A DNA stretch of 49,455 nt from Treponema sp. (lineage in GTDB: Bacteria; Spirochaetota; Spirochaetia; Treponematales; Breznakiellaceae). Where the stretch lies: assembly GCA_031281555.1 (NCBI GenBank), contig JAITFK010000212.1:1-49455 (forward strand). Direction: 5' to 3'. The notes beneath the pieces are model-generated. The model did no database searches and was not told where the DNA came from. It worked only from the letters and a program-made list of their open reading frames with translations. The translations under genes were made by a program, and so were the position numbers. Shown piece by piece: positions 9,272 to 18,435 of this stretch (positions within the stretch are counted from its first letter, which is position 1; every line of letters begins with the position of its first letter).

Positions 9272-10801
9272 TTATTCTGTTTGTACCTTTGCTTCTCCCT
9301 GTGAATTGGTAAGCAAAGCGCCGAGTTTTTCTATCAGCTGTGAAAGATCTTCGGCCGATGAAGTTGCGACTCTTGTTGACTGTAAAAAATTAGAAAGACC
9401 CTTGGAAATATCCGTTATAGCAATATTTATCTGCTCTGTTGATTTTTGTTGTTTCTGGGTTGATACCGTTATTGTCTGCGCCTGGTTAGCTGTTATTTCA
9501 GCGCCGGAACGGACTTCACGGAATATATCTTCAAGTTCTTTTATAAGGTTGTTGCCTTCGTTGATCTTGTCGGCGCTTTCTTCGCTGGAAATGATCAATG
9601 AAGACGAAGAGCTTTGAATTTCCTCCGCTTGATCGCGTATTTGTTTTGTAAGCGAGGCAATATCGTCAGCAAGCCGGTTTACCTCGCTTGCGACTACAGC
9701 GAAACGTTTTCCTTTTTCCCCGGCGCTCGCCGCTTCAAGAGCGGCGTTAAAGGCGATAACCTTTGTTTGATCTGTAATTGTATTTATGGATTTAATAATG
9801 TCGCGTATTTTCGCGATTTTGTTCCCAAGAGCGATGATTCCTGAAATAATACCGTCGTTTTTTTTCTTGATATCTTCAAGTTGATTTACATTGCGTTCAA
9901 GGACAGAAAAACCCTGAATAACATCGTTTTCCATTTTGGAGGCGATGGTAGCGACGCTGTTTGTTTTAGCGGCTATTTCAACAGCGATCTGCGTATTTTC
10001 ATTGATTGTTCTTTCAATTTCCTCAATGCTTGCGGCTTGATTATTCGCGGTAGAAAAAATATCTTTGGACGAAAGGAAAATTTCATCTGTAGATTTTCTG
10101 ATTGTATCCGCCATGTCTCTTGTTTGTTCAACCGTTCTGGAAGCAGCTTCAGACGCGGAGCTTTCGACTTTTATAATATTGCTCATTAGCGCAAGGTGGC
10201 GTTTACTGGCCATACTGGCAATTATGCCCCCTACTATCATTCCCATGACACGGAAAGTTTCATTGTAAAGCGGAAAACGTACATCTATGGTTTTTGAATC
10301 AACCATAAAATAGTAAGGTAAATCAATAACATTTCTGTTTACGATAATGACTATTGAATAGCAGATACCGGCGTATATACCGGAATAAATCGCGCATGAA
10401 GAGCTGTATCTGAAACAGCCTGTCAGAATTAACATAAGGTAGAACATAGCTAAAATGGAAAGAAAAGAAACAGGCGGATAGTTTTCATAATATGTACAAA
10501 TGACCCAAATACTCACGCTGATGATTGTCATATCAAGAGTAACGCAGAAATATTTATACGCTCTGTGAAGTACTTCTTTTTTACGTAAATAAAATAATAA
10601 AAATAACGAATACAGAAAAAAGATAACAGTACAAACATGGGTACGCCATGGAAGATACCCGTAGCCTTCTATGTTTCTGGCTATGGAAATGACCGGTATA
10701 CCGGCTGCATAAATGAAAGCGAGCGTAAGACGGAAATAGTTAATTATTTTTTCGCTGTCGCATTCATCGTTTTTAATTCTTTCCCTGATTTCACTCTGCA
10801 T
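9272..10801 (-). CDS. Methyl-accepting chemotaxis protein with multi-TM N-terminal domain and no recognisable periplasmic sensor
   Basis: Several hydrophobic TM helices in residues ~20-200, then a coiled-coil signalling domain with tip sequence ITDQTKVIAFNAALEAASAGEKGKRFAVVASEVNRLA. Confidence 0.88.
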   Translation of the reverse strand: MQSEIRERIKNDECDSEKIINYFRLTLAFIYAAGIPVISIARNIEGYGYLPWRTHVCTVIFFLYSLFLLFYLRKKEVLHRAYKYFCVTLDMTIISVSIWVICTYYENYPPVSFLSILAMFYLMLILTGCFRYSSSCAIYSGIYAGICYSIVIIVNRNVIDLPYYFMVDSKTIDVRFPLYNETFRVMGMIVGGIIASMASKRHLALMSNIIKVESSASEAASRTVEQTRDMADTIRKSTDEIFLSSKDIFSTANNQAASIEEIERTINENTQIAVEIAAKTNSVATIASKMENDVIQGFSVLERNVNQLEDIKKKNDGIISGIIALGNKIAKIRDIIKSINTITDQTKVIAFNAALEAASAGEKGKRFAVVASEVNRLADDIASLTKQIRDQAEEIQSSSSSLIISSEESADKINEGNNLIKELEDIFREVRSGAEITANQAQTITVSTQKQQKSTEQINIAITDISKGLSNFLQSTRVATSSAEDLSQLIEKLGALLTNSQGEAKVQTE

Positions 10802-12797
10802 TTAATATCTCCTTATCTGTGGTTTTGTATTTTGAAAGAGTTTCTTTTAATACAACTGACATATTATTCAGTTTATCAATTGCGGAAGACGCCATTGAGG
10901 TGGCGGAAACAAATTGATTTACGCTTCCAGATATTTCTTTTAACGCAGTAAAAATCTGGGCGGAAGCCAGTTCCTGCTGTTTGCTGATGCTGGAAATATG
11001 CATGGAATGGACAGCTACATTTTCCGAAGCCTCTACAATATTTTCAAATACTTTTTTCTGCTCAACTATCCTGTTAAAACCTTCATCAATTGTACGGGAG
11101 CCGTTATCTGCTTCTGTAACAAGAATTTGAGAAGCATCCTGAAGTTCAGTAATTTTTTCTTTTATCTCTGAAACTGAATCTACTACATTATCCGCAAACC
11201 GCCGTATTTCACCTGCTACAACCGAAAAACGCGTACCTGCTTCTCCTGATGATGCAGCTTCAAGCGCCGCGTTAAAGGCAATCAATTTTGTTTTGTCCGC
11301 TATTACGTTGATAAGGTGGACAGTTTCATTAATACTGGAAAGTATGTCCGCAAGGTTTTTTATATTTTCGATTATTTTGGCGTTTTGCAGCTTTATTTCT
11401 TTCATCATATTTTCGTTTGCGTCGCGCAGACTTGCGCCTTTTCTGCTGAGTTCCTGCGTATGAGCCGCTATAACCGCTACCTCTTCGGTTTTTTTTGCGG
11501 CTTGTACGGAAATGTTTCTGTTGTTTTCCATTGTGCTGACAATTTCCCCAACGCTGGTCGATTGTTTGTTGGCGGTAGTTGTTATTTCTTTCGCCGATGT
11601 TGAAAGATCAATTACGGCAGTAGAAACCATATTGGCGTTTTCTGTGAACGATGAGAAAGCAGTATTCAGTTTATTCAGGAAAGCTCCGAGAGCTTTCATC
11701 AATTCGCCCATTTCGTCGCTTGTCACGACTTCAATCCTGGAAGTTAAATCATTATTATCCAGTTTCTGAAAAACTATTCCGATAGTTTGAGTTGATATAT
11801 GAAGATAATGTACAGTAATAATAATAAATAAAAATGCCAGAATAATCGCCAATAGCGCTGTAGTAAGCGATATGGAAAAATGCCGTATATAACTGTTTAT
11901 TCTGTTTGAAATTAAGCTCTCAAGTCTTTCAAAAGACGCTACCTGAAGGCGGTATGCCGCATTATTAGCATGACTTGATGTTTCGTATAACGCGGGAATT
12001 ATTTGCATGTTATTTTCAGTGTTATCAATAATATATTCAGCAGATTTTGCGAAATATTCCATTCTGTCATAACAGGTTTTTAAAAGAAGCTCAAATGTAT
12101 CAAGGTTTTCGATATTGCGGGAATTCAGCGTTTTTATCTTGTCAAATCTGCTCCGTATTCTTACATTATCCGAATGCATTAATAGTTCAACATTTAATTT
12201 AAATTCTTCTTTTCGCTTTTGTGTAAACGCGCCTGTTTCTATGGTTCTAAGTAAATTCCCGATTGTAACAAGCCTGTTTTGCGCCTGGGGCAATTCATGG
12301 ATAGCCGCAGCGATAAGGTATGCGCTTTCAAGTTCGCTGTCTGTAACCAATCCTGATATATCTCCGACATAAATAATTAAATTATAAATATCTTCCATAA
12401 TTACTTTATATGCCCAAAGAATTGTTTCTTTTATTTTTGTATTTTCCAAATGCTCCCAATTTTCAGAAAGCGATTTCATGGAAACAATGAGAGTTTCATC
12501 TCCGAAATATTTTGTATATTTTTCATTTAACTCATCAAGCAAATCAGAAGTGTATTGTTTGGAAAATTCCAAATCACCCGGATCGAGATCGACTGTAAAC
12601 CTGACATATTGCGGAATAATCTGCATAAGTGAAATCGCGGGACGTAAAACTTCAATGCCGCTTAATTCTATTCTGTCTTTTTTTATTGAAGCGTAAGATG
12701 ATGATATAATTGAATAAAATAATATTCCAAGCGGTAATAAAAATGCTGCCACGCTTATTGTCAATTTAGTTGTTATTCTTAAATTTTTAAGACTCAT
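10791..12797 (-). CDS. Methyl-accepting chemotaxis protein with extracytoplasmic helical sensor domain and HAMP
   Basis: N-terminal TM, ~270-aa extracytoplasmic domain, second TM (SLTTALLAIILAFLFIIITV), HAMP-like segment, and signalling tip IADKTKLIAFNAALEAASSGEAGTRFSVVAGEIRRFAD. Confidence 0.88.
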   Translation of the reverse strand: MSLKNLRITTKLTISVAAFLLPLGILFYSIISSSYASIKKDRIELSGIEVLRPAISLMQIIPQYVRFTVDLDPGDLEFSKQYTSDLLDELNEKYTKYFGDETLIVSMKSLSENWEHLENTKIKETILWAYKVIMEDIYNLIIYVGDISGLVTDSELESAYLIAAAIHELPQAQNRLVTIGNLLRTIETGAFTQKRKEEFKLNVELLMHSDNVRIRSRFDKIKTLNSRNIENLDTFELLLKTCYDRMEYFAKSAEYIIDNTENNMQIIPALYETSSHANNAAYRLQVASFERLESLISNRINSYIRHFSISLTTALLAIILAFLFIIITVHYLHISTQTIGIVFQKLDNNDLTSRIEVVTSDEMGELMKALGAFLNKLNTAFSSFTENANMVSTAVIDLSTSAKEITTTANKQSTSVGEIVSTMENNRNISVQAAKKTEEVAVIAAHTQELSRKGASLRDANENMMKEIKLQNAKIIENIKNLADILSSINETVHLINVIADKTKLIAFNAALEAASSGEAGTRFSVVAGEIRRFADNVVDSVSEIKEKITELQDASQILVTEADNGSRTIDEGFNRIVEQKKVFENIVEASENVAVHSMHISSISKQQELASAQIFTALKEISGSVNQFVSATSMASSAIDKLNNMSVVLKETLSKYKTTDKEILNAE

Positions 12798-14352
12798 TTT
12801 TTACCTCTTGTTTTAATGTCAATTTCTTTTTAAGAATTCTTAAAAAATAATCCGGTGAAAACCCGCCCATAAAGCATTCATAATTGTCCTTGTTGATCTG
12901 TTTATCTGTCTGCGAAAGCTCAATACTTTCAATTGCCTTTTTTATTTTATATTCATAACTTGTCCTGTTACTTTCGGCGGAGAGGGATACAATTCTGTAA
13001 TAAGCGGGCCAGAAAAATTTATTCTTGACAGCGGCTTCATGGAAACAGTTAAGAGCTTCTTCTCCCTGTTTAAGCATAAAATAATATTCACCGCGTAAAA
13101 ACTTAGTGTATGCTCCAGAATTTGATTTTTCAAGGAGAGTTAAAATCATGTTTGCAATGTCAAAATACTGATTATGTAAATAATAAAGAGCAGCCGCCGC
13201 AAAACAGCTTCCCGAAATTGAATTTGTATCTCCGTTATTAAGCGTATCCAGTACATTTTCCGCGTTTTGTTTTCCTTCTTCATGTTTTATTATAACGTTA
13301 ATTTCGTTTAAGTTTATGAGAAGCCGCGTATGCTTTAGCGTTTGCGCAGGTGAAGATTTTGTATGTATGGGATCTGTTTGTGAATATTCTCTTTTTTCTT
13401 CATAAGTTTTATTTGCGTTGAAAATACTTTTATTATACGATTTTTGGGCGGGAATATTTATTGGATTCCATTCAGGCACTGGCAAACTTAATGCGCTGTT
13501 TATTTTCTTAAAATAAAAAGTTTTGGATGAACAGCAGTTTAAAAGCAGAGGATGCTTTACAGAAGAAGTTTCCGAGATTCCCAAAAAAAGAAGTCCGTTA
13601 TTATAAAGTGAATCCGCCAGATTATTAATTACATTAAACCTGTTTTTTGTTGAAAAATAAATTAATGAATTCCTGAAAAAAATTATATCATACTGCTTTT
13701 CTAGACCGCGCATTATATTATGAGGAAAAAAACGTATCTTGCTTTGTATACTAGGGGAAATAACATACTCATCTTTGTCTTGAATAAGATATGAATAAAG
13801 AATATGTCTCCAGTTCGCGGAATTGTCTCTAATGGTGTTTAACGTATAACGGGCTTTTCTTGCTGTTTCTATGGCTTCAAGATTGACATCAAAAGCATCT
13901 ATAGAAAAATCAATATTAAGCCCGTTTCTGGAATAATAATCAAATAACATCGCGATGCTGTAAGCTTCACAGCCGGAAGAAACTGCCGCCGAGCATATCT
14001 GAACAGGACGGTTTAATTCGGCAAACCGGGGCATAAGCTCTGTTAAAAGTTCGAAATGCTCGCCTTCTCTGAAAAAATAAGTTTCACTGACAGTCAGGAA
14101 TTTTGAAATTTTAAAAATTTGTTCGCGTGATGTCAGTAGTTTTTCATAGGAAGCCGGATCTTCAATAAAAGAAGAACCGCATGTTTTTTCGAGATATTTA
14201 TTCAAATTTTGAAGAGCTTCGCTTCTTGCCCTTATTCCAAGTATATGTTCAATCCGGTAATATAAAAACAACAGGGAAGGACTTGAAAGTACCTCCGCAG
14301 AAATTTCAACGGGAACTTCATCCGGTAAAACTACAGCCGTGTTTAATACCAT
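12787..14352 (-). CDS. cheR: CheR-type chemoreceptor methyltransferase with C-terminal TPR-like extension
   Basis: SETYFFREGEHFELLTELMPRF, SAAVSSGCEAYSIAMLFDYY (SAM motif), IIFFRNSLIYFS; C-terminal helical repeats. Confidence 0.88.
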   Translation of the reverse strand: MVLNTAVVLPDEVPVEISAEVLSSPSLLFLYYRIEHILGIRARSEALQNLNKYLEKTCGSSFIEDPASYEKLLTSREQIFKISKFLTVSETYFFREGEHFELLTELMPRFAELNRPVQICSAAVSSGCEAYSIAMLFDYYSRNGLNIDFSIDAFDVNLEAIETARKARYTLNTIRDNSANWRHILYSYLIQDKDEYVISPSIQSKIRFFPHNIMRGLEKQYDIIFFRNSLIYFSTKNRFNVINNLADSLYNNGLLFLGISETSSVKHPLLLNCCSSKTFYFKKINSALSLPVPEWNPINIPAQKSYNKSIFNANKTYEEKREYSQTDPIHTKSSPAQTLKHTRLLINLNEINVIIKHEEGKQNAENVLDTLNNGDTNSISGSCFAAAALYYLHNQYFDIANMILTLLEKSNSGAYTKFLRGEYYFMLKQGEEALNCFHEAAVKNKFFWPAYYRIVSLSAESNRTSYEYKIKKAIESIELSQTDKQINKDNYECFMGGFSPDYFLRILKKKLTLKQEVKNES

Positions 14353-14358
14353 AACATA

Positions 14359-15360
14359 TTAATCCGAATTTGCAAGCGATACTAATTTATCCGCAATTTC
14401 ATTCAGCGGTAATATAAACTCTACACAGCCTGTTTCAATAGCGGCCTGAGGCATTCCGAAAATCATTGATGAAGTTTCATCCTGCGCGATAGTTATACCG
14501 CCCGCCTTCTTTACAAACCGTGTTCCCTCGGCGCCGTCGTTACCCATGCCTGTAAGCACTATACTGACAAGAGAATTCCTGTAAATATCTGAAGCGCTTT
14601 TAAACAATATATCCGCGGAAGGTTTCTGATTATTTACAGGTTCGCCGTTATCAAAAGCAATACCTGAATTATTTATAATAATGTGCTTGTCTGTCGGTGC
14701 TACATATACATTGCCGCCGCAGGGTATTGTCCCTTCTTCGGCAAGCTGTATTTTAAGACGTGAATATCCGTTAAGCCATTGCACGAAGCTTTTGTCAAAT
14801 CCTGACGTATTATGCTGTACAAGTAAAATCGGTACCGGAAAGTTTTCAGGAAGAGCGGAACAAAGATGACATAACGCCATTGGGCCGCCTGTAGAGGAAG
14901 CGATTGTAACGCAGTTAATTGTTTTTGCGGCTGCGATGTTACTGTCTGCTTCATTGCGTATTGAAGATTCCTTATTCAGTTTTGATATCTGTTTAAACAG
15001 TCTGAATATCTCATCACGTTTAACATCGCTTAATTGGGAAGTAAACAGATCTTTCGCGAGAAAATCATGCGCTCCGTTAGCTATGGCGTCATACGCCATT
15101 TTCGCGGTATCGTGAGTGCTTATTACTACAATACCGCAGGAACTTGTTTTCCTTATTTCCGTGATAGCGTCAAGCCCGTTCATTACGGGCATTTCTATAT
15201 CCATTGTGATAAGATCAGGGGAAAGCTCTCTCGCCTTGTTTACGCTGTCCTGTCCGTTTTCCGCTTCACCGATAATTTCAAAAGACCCTTCGCTTTCAAG
15301 AAAATCCCTTAAAATTCCCCGTGCAAGAGAACTGTCGTCTGTAATTAATATCTTTATCAT
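14359..15360 (-). CDS. cheB: CheB chemoreceptor methylesterase (REC + methylesterase)
   Basis: REC ILITDDSSLARG...LITMDIEMPVMNGLDAI. Methylesterase with catalytic Ser (IASSTGGP), His (VQHNTSGFDKSF) and Asp (LTGMGNDGAEG). Confidence 0.94.
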   Translation of the reverse strand: MIKILITDDSSLARGILRDFLESEGSFEIIGEAENGQDSVNKARELSPDLITMDIEMPVMNGLDAITEIRKTSSCGIVVISTHDTAKMAYDAIANGAHDFLAKDLFTSQLSDVKRDEIFRLFKQISKLNKESSIRNEADSNIAAAKTINCVTIASSTGGPMALCHLCSALPENFPVPILLVQHNTSGFDKSFVQWLNGYSRLKIQLAEEGTIPCGGNVYVAPTDKHIIINNSGIAFDNGEPVNNQKPSADILFKSASDIYRNSLVSIVLTGMGNDGAEGTRFVKKAGGITIAQDETSSMIFGMPQAAIETGCVEFILPLNEIADKLVSLANSD

Positions 15361-15797
15361 TCTAGTTCCTTTTGCAGGTTTTGTATTAAAACTTCAGGAT
15401 TAAGGAATAAAAACATATTTTTGTCCTGCCTATCCGGTTCAAACAAAATTCCGCTGAAAACACGTGAAATTTTAATCTTGTCCAGTATTTTAGGCATTGA
15501 ATATATTCTTTCTTCCGGAATATTTATTTCATGTTCTATTTCCGTGGTAAGTAAAATGGTTTTATTTTTAATGATGCCGTTGTTTTCGTCATTCATATTA
15601 TTTCTAAGAATTATTCCATGACGTGGAGTTTCACCTGTGTAATCAAAAAGGATGGGAAGGGAAATATATGTATTATGGTTTTCGCTGTTATGTTCGATCT
15701 TTTTATCGCTATTACCGGAGTAAAGCATAATGGAAGAAATATAGGTTATCGGAATCGCAAGATAAAAATTTCCATAGGCACTCAAAAATACTCTCAT
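15357..15797 (-). CDS. Divergent CheW-like adaptor (tentative)
   Basis: Small protein between cheW and cheB with translationally coupled overlaps at both ends. Begins MRVFLSAYGNFYLAIPITYISSIMLYSG, resembling the first CheW strand (F-x-x-x-x-x-x-Y-x-A-I-P). No strong CheW signature beyond that. Confidence 0.5.
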   Translation of the reverse strand: MRVFLSAYGNFYLAIPITYISSIMLYSGNSDKKIEHNSENHNTYISLPILFDYTGETPRHGIILRNNMNDENNGIIKNKTILLTTEIEHEINIPEERIYSMPKILDKIKISRVFSGILFEPDRQDKNMFLFLNPEVLIQNLQKELE

Positions 15798-16285
15798 TGC
15801 GGGCCTATATCCTCTTTTACATGTGATAAAATTTTTTTAATATCCAGAATAAAAACATCACTGCCGTTCCAGCTAAATGAAGACTGAACAGCTTCCGTTA
15901 AATCATTTGAGCCGGCGTTTCTTTCAACATTAAGCAATTTTTCCTGCTGTATGCCGGTAATTCCCATTACATCATCAATAAGAAAAGCGATACGATCAAT
16001 ATCGTCTTTTATAATCAATACCTTACCTCGGGGACTTGGAGTATTGTGAAACAGAAGTCCGATATCGAATAACGCGTATGGTATTGAATAACGGTTTATA
16101 ACGCCTAATATATAAGGCGGCATAAGCGGCAGGGGATATACCGTATCAAAAAGCGCAATTTCTCCTATGTAATGTGACGGAAAACTGTAAAATCTGTTCA
16201 TTAACGAGAAAATCAATTGTTTTTCATCTTCTGAATTTTCATGCGATATTGCAGTACCGTTTGAAGATTCCGTCATATCCGGCAT
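15794..16285 (-). CDS. cheW: CheW-like adaptor protein
   Basis: QLIFSLMNRFYSFPSHYIGEIALFDTVYPLPLMPPYILGVINRYSIPYALFDIGLLF...RIAFLIDDVMGITGI: CheW fold signature (P-PYILGVIN-R). Confidence 0.85.
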   Translation of the reverse strand: MPDMTESSNGTAISHENSEDEKQLIFSLMNRFYSFPSHYIGEIALFDTVYPLPLMPPYILGVINRYSIPYALFDIGLLFHNTPSPRGKVLIIKDDIDRIAFLIDDVMGITGIQQEKLLNVERNAGSNDLTEAVQSSFSWNGSDVFILDIKKILSHVKEDIGPQ

Positions 16286-16332
16286 ATTTCCTCCCCTTAA
16301 AAAACCCTATTGGATCTTAAAGGATTCATATA

Positions 16333-16361
16333 ATTATATTGTTAAAACAAAAATTGCTCAA
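16333..16361 (-). promoter_or_regulatory. Putative sigma70-type promoter of the che/cyclase/TonB operon
   Basis: Minus-strand TTGAGC (16361-16356), 17-nt spacer, TATAAT (16338-16333), located ~48 nt upstream of the cheW start. Confidence 0.5.
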
Positions 16362-18432
16362 TATCTTTCAAAATACTGTCTATATCGGTGAAGCTGGTTC
16401 TGGTTTCAGGCAGGGATTGAAGAAAAAGCTGACCGTATTTTTTTTTGAGAAGCCTGCTGTCAAGAACCGCCACAACGCCGCGGTCGCTTGAACGGCGTAT
16501 AAGCCTTCCGAAGCCCTGTTTAAATTTCATTACAGCGTGGGGCAGTGAAAGCTCCATAAAAGAATTTCCGCCGCGTTTTTCCACCGTTTCACAGCGGGCT
16601 TCAAAAACAGGATCGCCGGGAGTGCGGAACGGAAGTCTGCAAATTACAACAAGTCTCAGCGTATCGCCCGGAGCGTCTACTCCTTCCCAAAATGAATCTG
16701 TTGCAAAAAGGCACGAGCGTTCGTCTGAAATAAAATCCTGTAAAAGGCGGCTGCGATCATCATCTCCCTGTTTAAGGCAGCGAATACCAAGCGGAGTAAG
16801 CTCATCTTTCGCGGTTTTATACGCGCTGCTTAAGGATTGATATGAAGTAAACAGGACCAGAGCCGATCCTCCCGCTGTTGCGGCGAGGCTTGCGGTAGTT
16901 TTGTTGATAAAATCCTGGTATTCCGGTTCGTCGGGAAGAGGCGCGTCCTCCGGAGAAGCAAGAAGAACCGCGTTTGTGTATGGGAAGGGTGAGGGAAAAC
17001 AGCCTGAAAGCACAGTGTTGTTTTCAGAAAATGTAATTCCGCTTCTGCCTGCCCAATAGGAGAAATTACCGTTTATGGCAAGAGTCGCCGACACGCAGAC
17101 AACAGTTTTGTTCGGGGAAAAGACGCTGTCTTTAAGTTTAGCTGCCAAATCAAGCGGAGTTCTTGTAAAAACCGCCCAGGGTTCTTTTGATATTTGTAGT
17201 CTTTCTATCCAAAGCACTTCGTCTTCATATTTGTGGTAATTACAAAAAGCCTCGCAAATTTCCGCGATACTTTCCAGCCGCCTCACTATTGTTTTTATTT
17301 CCCAAACTACGGGATCCGCTGATCTTTCATCATCAAGATTTTCTGTTATTTGACGGATCAAGGAAGTGAGAGCAAGAATACATTTACGCAGCGAAATGAA
17401 ATAAGGAAAAAGTGATTTTTTCAGGAACGATTCGTCTGACTTGGATGATGAAAGCCTGAAAATCCCCTCTATGCCGCAAAGCTGAACAGCACATTCATCA
17501 AGTTCTTCCGATGAAGCGCGCACTTTCTTTACAGCTGCCGTGAGACCGTCAAGAACGTCTTCCTTTGAAGGAAGCATCGCGTTAAGTTTTACGAGCAGTC
17601 CTCGCTGATTTGCGCGGCGTTTGTAATAAAGTTTTGACAGTTGTCGGAATATTCCTGTACGCCCGAATTCCGCTGAAAAAAATGAAGTAGCGGAATTCTC
17701 CATTGTATGCGCTTCATCAATGACAAGCCTGTTAAAGGGCGGAAGAACAACAGCGTTTTCATAACCCGCGCCCTGAAAACGCGCAGCCAAATCCGCAAAG
17801 AGCAGATGATGGTTTACTACAATAATATGAGCGTTATTTGCTTCTCTGCGCAGTTTAAAAACAAAACAGCTTTCACGCCAGGGGCAATGATTGCCGAGAC
17901 AAAGATCGGACTCGGAACAGACGCTTGACCATGTTATGTCTGACGGCATAAATGACAGTTCCGATCTTGTGCCTGTTTTTGTGTTTTTAGACCATTCTGT
18001 TATGTGTTTTAATTCGTCAAAATCAAAATCGTCAAGCGGCGGTTCCCGTATTGCCTCATCAAGCCTGCGCACGCAAAGGTAATTTCCCCTTCCTTTCATA
18101 AGAACAGACTTAACATCTGCGCCAATTGCCGAAGCTACAAGCGGAATATCTTTTTCATAAAGCTGCTGTTGAAGGGTAATGGTAGCCGTGGATATTACAA
18201 CCTTTTCCTTGTTTTCAAGGGCAAAGTGCATTGCGGGAAGAAGGTAGGCAAATGACTTTCCTACGCCTGTGCCCGCTTCCGCCATAACGTGAACGTCCTT
18301 ATTAAAGGCTCGGATTATAAGTTCCAGAAGATCAAGCTGCGCCTGACGCGGTTCATAGGAATTAAGACGGGAAGCGACAGCGCCTCCTTCCTGTAAGGAA
18401 GCAATAATTTTTTCATGGTCTAAAAGCGGCAT
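16342..18432 (-). CDS. dinG: DinG/XPD-family ATP-dependent DNA helicase
   Basis: Walker A MAEAGTGVGKSFAYLLPA; Cys cluster SVCSESDLCLGNHCPWRESC (FeS type); LVIDEAHTMENSA (DEAH); C-terminal motif VI KFKQGFGRLIRRSSDRGVVAVLDSR. Confidence 0.9.
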   Translation of the reverse strand: MPLLDHEKIIASLQEGGAVASRLNSYEPRQAQLDLLELIIRAFNKDVHVMAEAGTGVGKSFAYLLPAMHFALENKEKVVISTATITLQQQLYEKDIPLVASAIGADVKSVLMKGRGNYLCVRRLDEAIREPPLDDFDFDELKHITEWSKNTKTGTRSELSFMPSDITWSSVCSESDLCLGNHCPWRESCFVFKLRREANNAHIIVVNHHLLFADLAARFQGAGYENAVVLPPFNRLVIDEAHTMENSATSFFSAEFGRTGIFRQLSKLYYKRRANQRGLLVKLNAMLPSKEDVLDGLTAAVKKVRASSEELDECAVQLCGIEGIFRLSSSKSDESFLKKSLFPYFISLRKCILALTSLIRQITENLDDERSADPVVWEIKTIVRRLESIAEICEAFCNYHKYEDEVLWIERLQISKEPWAVFTRTPLDLAAKLKDSVFSPNKTVVCVSATLAINGNFSYWAGRSGITFSENNTVLSGCFPSPFPYTNAVLLASPEDAPLPDEPEYQDFINKTTASLAATAGGSALVLFTSYQSLSSAYKTAKDELTPLGIRCLKQGDDDRSRLLQDFISDERSCLFATDSFWEGVDAPGDTLRLVVICRLPFRTPGDPVFEARCETVEKRGGNSFMELSLPHAVMKFKQGFGRLIRRSSDRGVVAVLDSRLLKKKYGQLFLQSLPETRTSFTDIDSILKDIEQFLF

Positions 18433-18435
18433 ATT

